Shown here piece after piece: positions 6,151-8,249 of a stretch of 8,249 nt of DNA. Within the stretch, counting starts at the first letter, position 1. Each line of letters opens with the position of its first letter. The stretch spans positions 35,601 through 43,849 of the forward strand of contig DDHX01000062.1 of assembly GCA_002338255.1 (NCBI GenBank). The letters are read 5' to 3'. This stretch comes from Ruminococcaceae bacterium UBA1865 (GTDB lineage: Bacteria > Bacillota > Clostridia > Oscillospirales > Acutalibacteraceae). The translations under genes and the position numbers were made by a program. Below the pieces are notes generated by a model. It saw only the letters and a list, made by a program, of their open reading frames with translations. It was not told the origin of the DNA and made no database searches.

Positions 6151-6459
6151 ATGAAAAGATGGATTGATATCGTTACGGCGTTATTGTGCGGGCTGACGGC
6201 CGTGTGTACGGTGCTGCTAAAGATAGACAAGCTCTGGCCGATTTTTTCGCATGAAGACAGTACAGCCGGTGTGATCGGAAAGTCAGACGACCCGACTGTC
6301 ATTTTTGTTACAAAAAAAATAAAATCGATCTCTGACGCCCGTTCGACTAAAATGCTTTTTCTTGCCACAGCGGCTGCTGTGTCCGCATTTCTGCTGCGTA
6401 TTTTTAACCAAATAAGGCTCGAAAGGGCTTTGAGCAGTTTAACCAAAAATCGCGGGTAA
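6151..6459 (+). CDS. Small two-helix membrane protein carrying the OadB-type signature loop
   Basis: This 102-residue protein has a hydrophobic helix at about 4-23, a hydrophilic middle, a second helix at about 67-85 and a basic tail. The middle segment GVIGKSDDPTVIFVTKKIKS (40-59) aligns with the functional loop of sodium-pump beta subunits, GVIGAADGPTSILVSQVLKS in the window's own protein (137-156), including the pump aspartate (Asp46 here). The glycine of DGPT is replaced by Asp47. Nothing else of the pump is present; a full beta subunit needs about 370 residues. I recall short clostridial proteins with this motif being annotated as decarboxylase beta subunits, but the function is unknown and a pump role is doubtful. 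The ATG is well supported by GGAGGG (6139-6144) at 6 nt. It stands alone between the lipoprotein gene and the S10 operon. Confidence 0.78.
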   Translation: MKRWIDIVTALLCGLTAVCTVLLKIDKLWPIFSHEDSTAGVIGKSDDPTVIFVTKKIKSISDARSTKMLFLATAAAVSAFLLRIFNQIRLERALSSLTKNRG

Positions 6460-6487
6460 ATTTCTTGCAAAAAAGAGAAAATAAGTA

Positions 6488-6519
6488 TTGCATAACGACT
6501 CTCAATATGATATTATAAT
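6488..6519 (+). promoter_or_regulatory. rpsJ: Candidate promoter of the S10 ribosomal operon
   Basis: A TATTATAAT stretch (6511-6519) offers two overlapping -10 elements. TATTAT has TTGCAT (6488-6493) 17 bp upstream; the perfect TATAAT (6514-6519) has no good -35 at ideal distance. Transcription would start near 6525, giving rpsJ a leader of about 295 nt. The -35 matches only 3 of 6 positions, so a strong ribosomal promoter here would rely on the -10 and flanking A/T. Confidence 0.6.
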
Positions 6520-6524
6520 CAAGC

Positions 6525-6818
6525 ACGACTGCGACAGATATGCGATGAAGCGGGAGGTTGCGGCTGAAATAGCCGGTTTTTCCGTGGAGTATGTCCGATT
6601 TTAAACCGGGCGACAGATACTTTGAGCGTGCGATAAGAGAATAGCGGTTTGGTTACTCTATTGCTATGCCCTTATTATGCTCAGACGTTTTTTATGCCGA
6701 CACCCGGATTAACTTGTAAAAGGGAATCCGGTTTTTAAATGTGTTAAGAGGGAACACCCGGCACAGTGTTAGGATTTAAAAAACGCCGCCCGCCAACTAC
6801 AATAAGGAGGCGATTACA
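6525..6818 (+). ncRNA. Long structured 5' leader of the S10 operon with a terminator-like hairpin
   Basis: This stretch of almost 300 nt holds no credible gene but many complementary segments. Hairpin CGGCT/AGCCG (6561-6575) competes with CCGGTTT (6573-6579) pairing to AAACCGG (6603-6609). A longer stem pairs ATAAG+ATAGC (6633-6645) with GCTAT+CTTAT (6663-6675) around a symmetric 3x3 internal loop. CCGGATT (6704-6710) pairs with AATCCGG (6725-6731), followed by TTTTT. AACAC (6753-6757) can pair with GTGTT either upstream (6741-6745) or downstream (6766-6770). Such leaders often let a ribosomal protein or transcription attenuation control the operon. I cannot name the ligand or match it to a known leader family. 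The ribosome site of rpsJ (AAGGAGG, 6804-6810) ends it. Confidence 0.6.
6704..6736 (+). terminator. Terminator-like hairpin inside the rpsJ leader (possible attenuator)
   Basis: A perfect 7-bp stem, CCGGATT/AATCCGG, with a 14-nt loop is followed by five Ts. It lies about 85 nt before the rpsJ start and downstream of the likely promoter, so it would cut off the operon it precedes unless bypassed. This is the typical position of an attenuator. It could also end readthrough from the small upstream gene. Confidence 0.55.
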
Positions 6819-7130
6819 GTGGCAGTCAAGGAAAAAATCAGGATAAGAATCAAGGGTTACGATCATCAGTTGGTTGATCAGTCGGCTGAAAAGATTGTAC
6901 AGACAGCAAAGCGCACGGGCGCAAGGGTTTCCGGACCAGTTCCGCTCCCTACGGACAAGCAGATCATTACGGTTCTGCGTGCTGTTCATAAGTACAAGGA
7001 TAGCCGTGAACAATTCGAGATGAGAACACACAAGAGACTTATCGACATTCTCAGACCATCCAACAAAACCGTTGAGGCTTTGATGGGTCTCGAGCTCCCC
7101 GCCGGTGTTGAAATAGAGATTAAACTCTAA
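6819..7130 (+). CDS. rpsJ: 30S ribosomal protein S10 (uS10, NusE)
   Basis: This 103-residue protein has the full standard sequence of bacterial S10, from [17 protein letters not shown] through GPVPLPT to the C-terminal [14 protein letters not shown]. It is a component of the small-subunit head and, as NusE, joins NusB in transcription antitermination. The start is GTG at 6819, supported by a consensus AAGGAGG (6804-6810) at 8 nt and by the normal N-terminus of the family; no upstream in-frame start is better. It is the first gene of the S10 operon here, with no tuf gene directly in front, and is preceded by a long leader. rplC and rplD follow in the canonical order. Confidence 0.98.
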   Translation: MAVKEKIRIRIKGYDHQLVDQSAEKIVQTAKRTGARVSGPVPLPTDKQIITVLRAVHKYKDSREQFEMRTHKRLIDILRPSNKTVEALMGLELPAGVEIEIKL

Positions 7131-7136
7131 TTAAAC

Positions 7137-7172
7137 CGACCAGCGGTCGAGGTCAAGTTGGCGCTCGCCAAC
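7137..7172 (+). other. Two tandem small hairpins between rpsJ and rplC
   Basis: CGACC-AGC-GGTCG (7137-7149) is followed closely by GTTGGC-GCTC-GCCAAC (7157-7172) in the 68-nt gap. Neither has a T tract, so they are not terminators. They could protect, process or modulate the message near the rplC ribosome site (AGGAGGT, 7186-7192). The function is unknown. Confidence 0.5.
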
Positions 7173-7198
7173 CAATAACCTGCATAGGAGGTAAAATA

Positions 7199-7831
7199 AT
7201 GCAAAAAGGTATTATCGGCAAGAAAGTCGGCATGACGCAGATTTTCGACGAAAAGGGGAATGTAATCCCTGTAACCGTTGTTCAGGCTGGTCCCTGTGCT
7301 ATTTCACAGAAGAAGACAGTTGAAAACGATGGCTACGCAGCTATTCAGATGGGCTATGGCGACTTAAAACCGCACAAAGTTACAAAGCCTATGAAAGGGC
7401 ATTTTGCGAAAGCGGATGTCGCCCCTAAGAGAACACTTAGGGAGTTCAGACTGGAAAACACAGAAGCTTACAACGTGGGTGACCTCGTGAAAGCGGACAT
7501 CTTTGCAGTCGGTGAAAAGATCGATGTCACCGGTACCAGCAAAGGTAAGGGATACGCCGGCGTTATTAAGCGCTGGAACTTCCAAAGATTAAAGGAATCC
7601 CATGGTACGGGCCCAGTTGCTCGCCACGGTGGTTCAAACGGTTGTTGCTCAGATCCTTCAAGAGTGTTCCCTGGCCTCAAAATGGCCGGTCACTTGGGCG
7701 CTGAGAAGGTCACGGTTCAAAATTTGACCGTTGCCAAGATCGATGTTGAAAACAACCTGATCGCTATTAAGGGTGCAGTTCCAGGCCCTAACGGCGGAAT
7801 CGTAATAATCCATGACAGCGTTAAGGCGTAA
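7199..7831 (+). CDS. rplC: 50S ribosomal protein L3 (uL3)
   Basis: This 210-residue protein matches bacterial L3 end to end. It has [20 protein letters not shown] at the start, the central [15 protein letters not shown] and [13 protein letters not shown] loop that reaches toward the peptidyl-transferase centre, and [16 protein letters not shown] before the C-terminal barrel segment. L3 binds near the 3' end of 23S rRNA and starts large-subunit assembly. The ATG has AGGAGGT (7186-7192) at 6 nt. Length and position between rpsJ and rplD are canonical. A small oddity is a Cys-Cys pair in SNGCCSDPS where small residues are more usual; it is not expected to matter. Confidence 0.98.
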   Translation: MQKGIIGKKVGMTQIFDEKGNVIPVTVVQAGPCAISQKKTVENDGYAAIQMGYGDLKPHKVTKPMKGHFAKADVAPKRTLREFRLENTEAYNVGDLVKADIFAVGEKIDVTGTSKGKGYAGVIKRWNFQRLKESHGTGPVARHGGSNGCCSDPSRVFPGLKMAGHLGAEKVTVQNLTVAKIDVENNLIAIKGAVPGPNGGIVIIHDSVKA

Positions 7832-7848
7832 GGGAAGGAGGAATTGTA

Positions 7849-8249
7849 ATGCCTAAAGTAGCAGTACTTGATATGGCCGGCAAAGAAGTTGAAAAAATTG
7901 ACCTTTCCGATGCCATATTCGGAATTGAACCCAACGCAAAGGTTTTGCACGATATGGTTGTAAATTACCTTGCAAACCAGCGTCAGGGCACACAGTCGGC
8001 ACTAACCCGCGCCGAGGTTTCAGGCGGCGGCAGAAAGCCGTGGAGACAAAAGGGTACCGGTCACGCAAGACAGGGCTCCACACGCTCACCACAGTGGACA
8101 CACGGTGGTATCGTATTTGCTCCAAAGCCGCGCGACTACAGTTATTCGTTAAACAAAAAGGTAAAGCGTCTTGCCATGAAGTCAGCTCTTTCAAGCAAGG
8201 TTCTCGACAGCGAGATGATCGTGCTCGACAAGATTTCACTTGATGAATA
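7849..8249 (+). CDS. rplD: 50S ribosomal protein L4 (uL4), 3' end outside window
   Basis: The first 133 codons of L4 are visible; the family is usually a little over 200 residues, so about a third is missing past the window edge. The N-terminus [20 protein letters not shown], then [19 protein letters not shown], and the exit-tunnel loop [19 protein letters not shown] followed by [14 protein letters not shown], are diagnostic. L4 lines the nascent peptide tunnel and represses its own operon in some bacteria, notably E. coli. The start is ATG with AAGGAGG (7835-7841) at 7 nt, 17 nt after the rplC stop, so the two genes are cotranscribed. No frame break is seen in the visible part. Confidence 0.97.
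   Translation, partial: MPKVAVLDMAGKEVEKIDLSDAIFGIEPNAKVLHDMVVNYLANQRQGTQSALTRAEVSGGGRKPWRQKGTGHARQGSTRSPQWTHGGIVFAPKPRDYSYSLNKKVKRLAMKSALSSKVLDSEMIVLDKISLDE

Noticed and set aside
6545..6604. A 19-codon leader peptide reading frame (begins MKREVAAEIAG) in the S10 leader.
   Set aside because: There is no ribosome site before the ATG and it overlaps the paired RNA segments; the open frame is short enough to be chance.

Overview
The window looks like a chromosomal segment from a Gram-positive Clostridia member, most likely in the Oscillospirales/Ruminococcaceae area. This is inferred from gene content, strong Shine-Dalgarno sites, an archaeal/eukaryotic-type prolyl-tRNA synthetase, a sodium-pumping decarboxylase beta/gamma pair and an S10 ribosomal operon. 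No similarity search could be run. Every supported gene is on the + strand.

Layout. (1) Positions 1-197 hold the 3' end of an acyl carrier protein gene and its terminator. (2) Positions 227-3200 hold a near-consensus sigma-A promoter, the membrane subunits beta and gamma of a Na+-translocating decarboxylase, proS, and a strong terminator. No terminator is visible between gamma and proS, so the three may share one transcript. (3) Positions 3231-4842 hold an ECF sigma factor preceded by an ECF-type promoter. It overlaps by 4 nt a LytR-CpsA-Psr (LCP) membrane protein whose cytoplasmic N-terminus could be an anti-sigma segment. (4) Positions 4881-5036 hold a decayed second copy of the last 28 codons plus stop of proS, followed by its own terminator. 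The sigma/LCP block is therefore bracketed by two diverged proS 3' ends. (5) Positions 5125-5976 hold a lipoprotein with a DUF3298/RsiV-like outer domain. (6) Positions 6151-6459 hold a 102-residue two-helix membrane protein carrying the sodium-pump beta-subunit signature loop. (7) Positions 6488-8249 hold the promoter, a long structured leader with a terminator-like hairpin, and the start of the S10 operon: rpsJ, rplC and rplD (cut by the window edge).

How the genes fit together. The housekeeping parts (ACP, ProRS, ribosomal proteins) are ordinary. The accessory interest lies in 3059-5976: an ECF sigma factor coupled to an LCP cell-wall polymer transferase, with an extracytoplasmic lipoprotein beyond it. 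This looks like a cell-envelope response module, possibly inserted at the proS 3' end by recombination that left the old gene end behind. The second unusual theme is the beta-subunit signature, which occurs both in the full-length pump protein and in the small protein at 6151. The long rpsJ leader has several mutually exclusive pairings and may control ribosomal protein expression.
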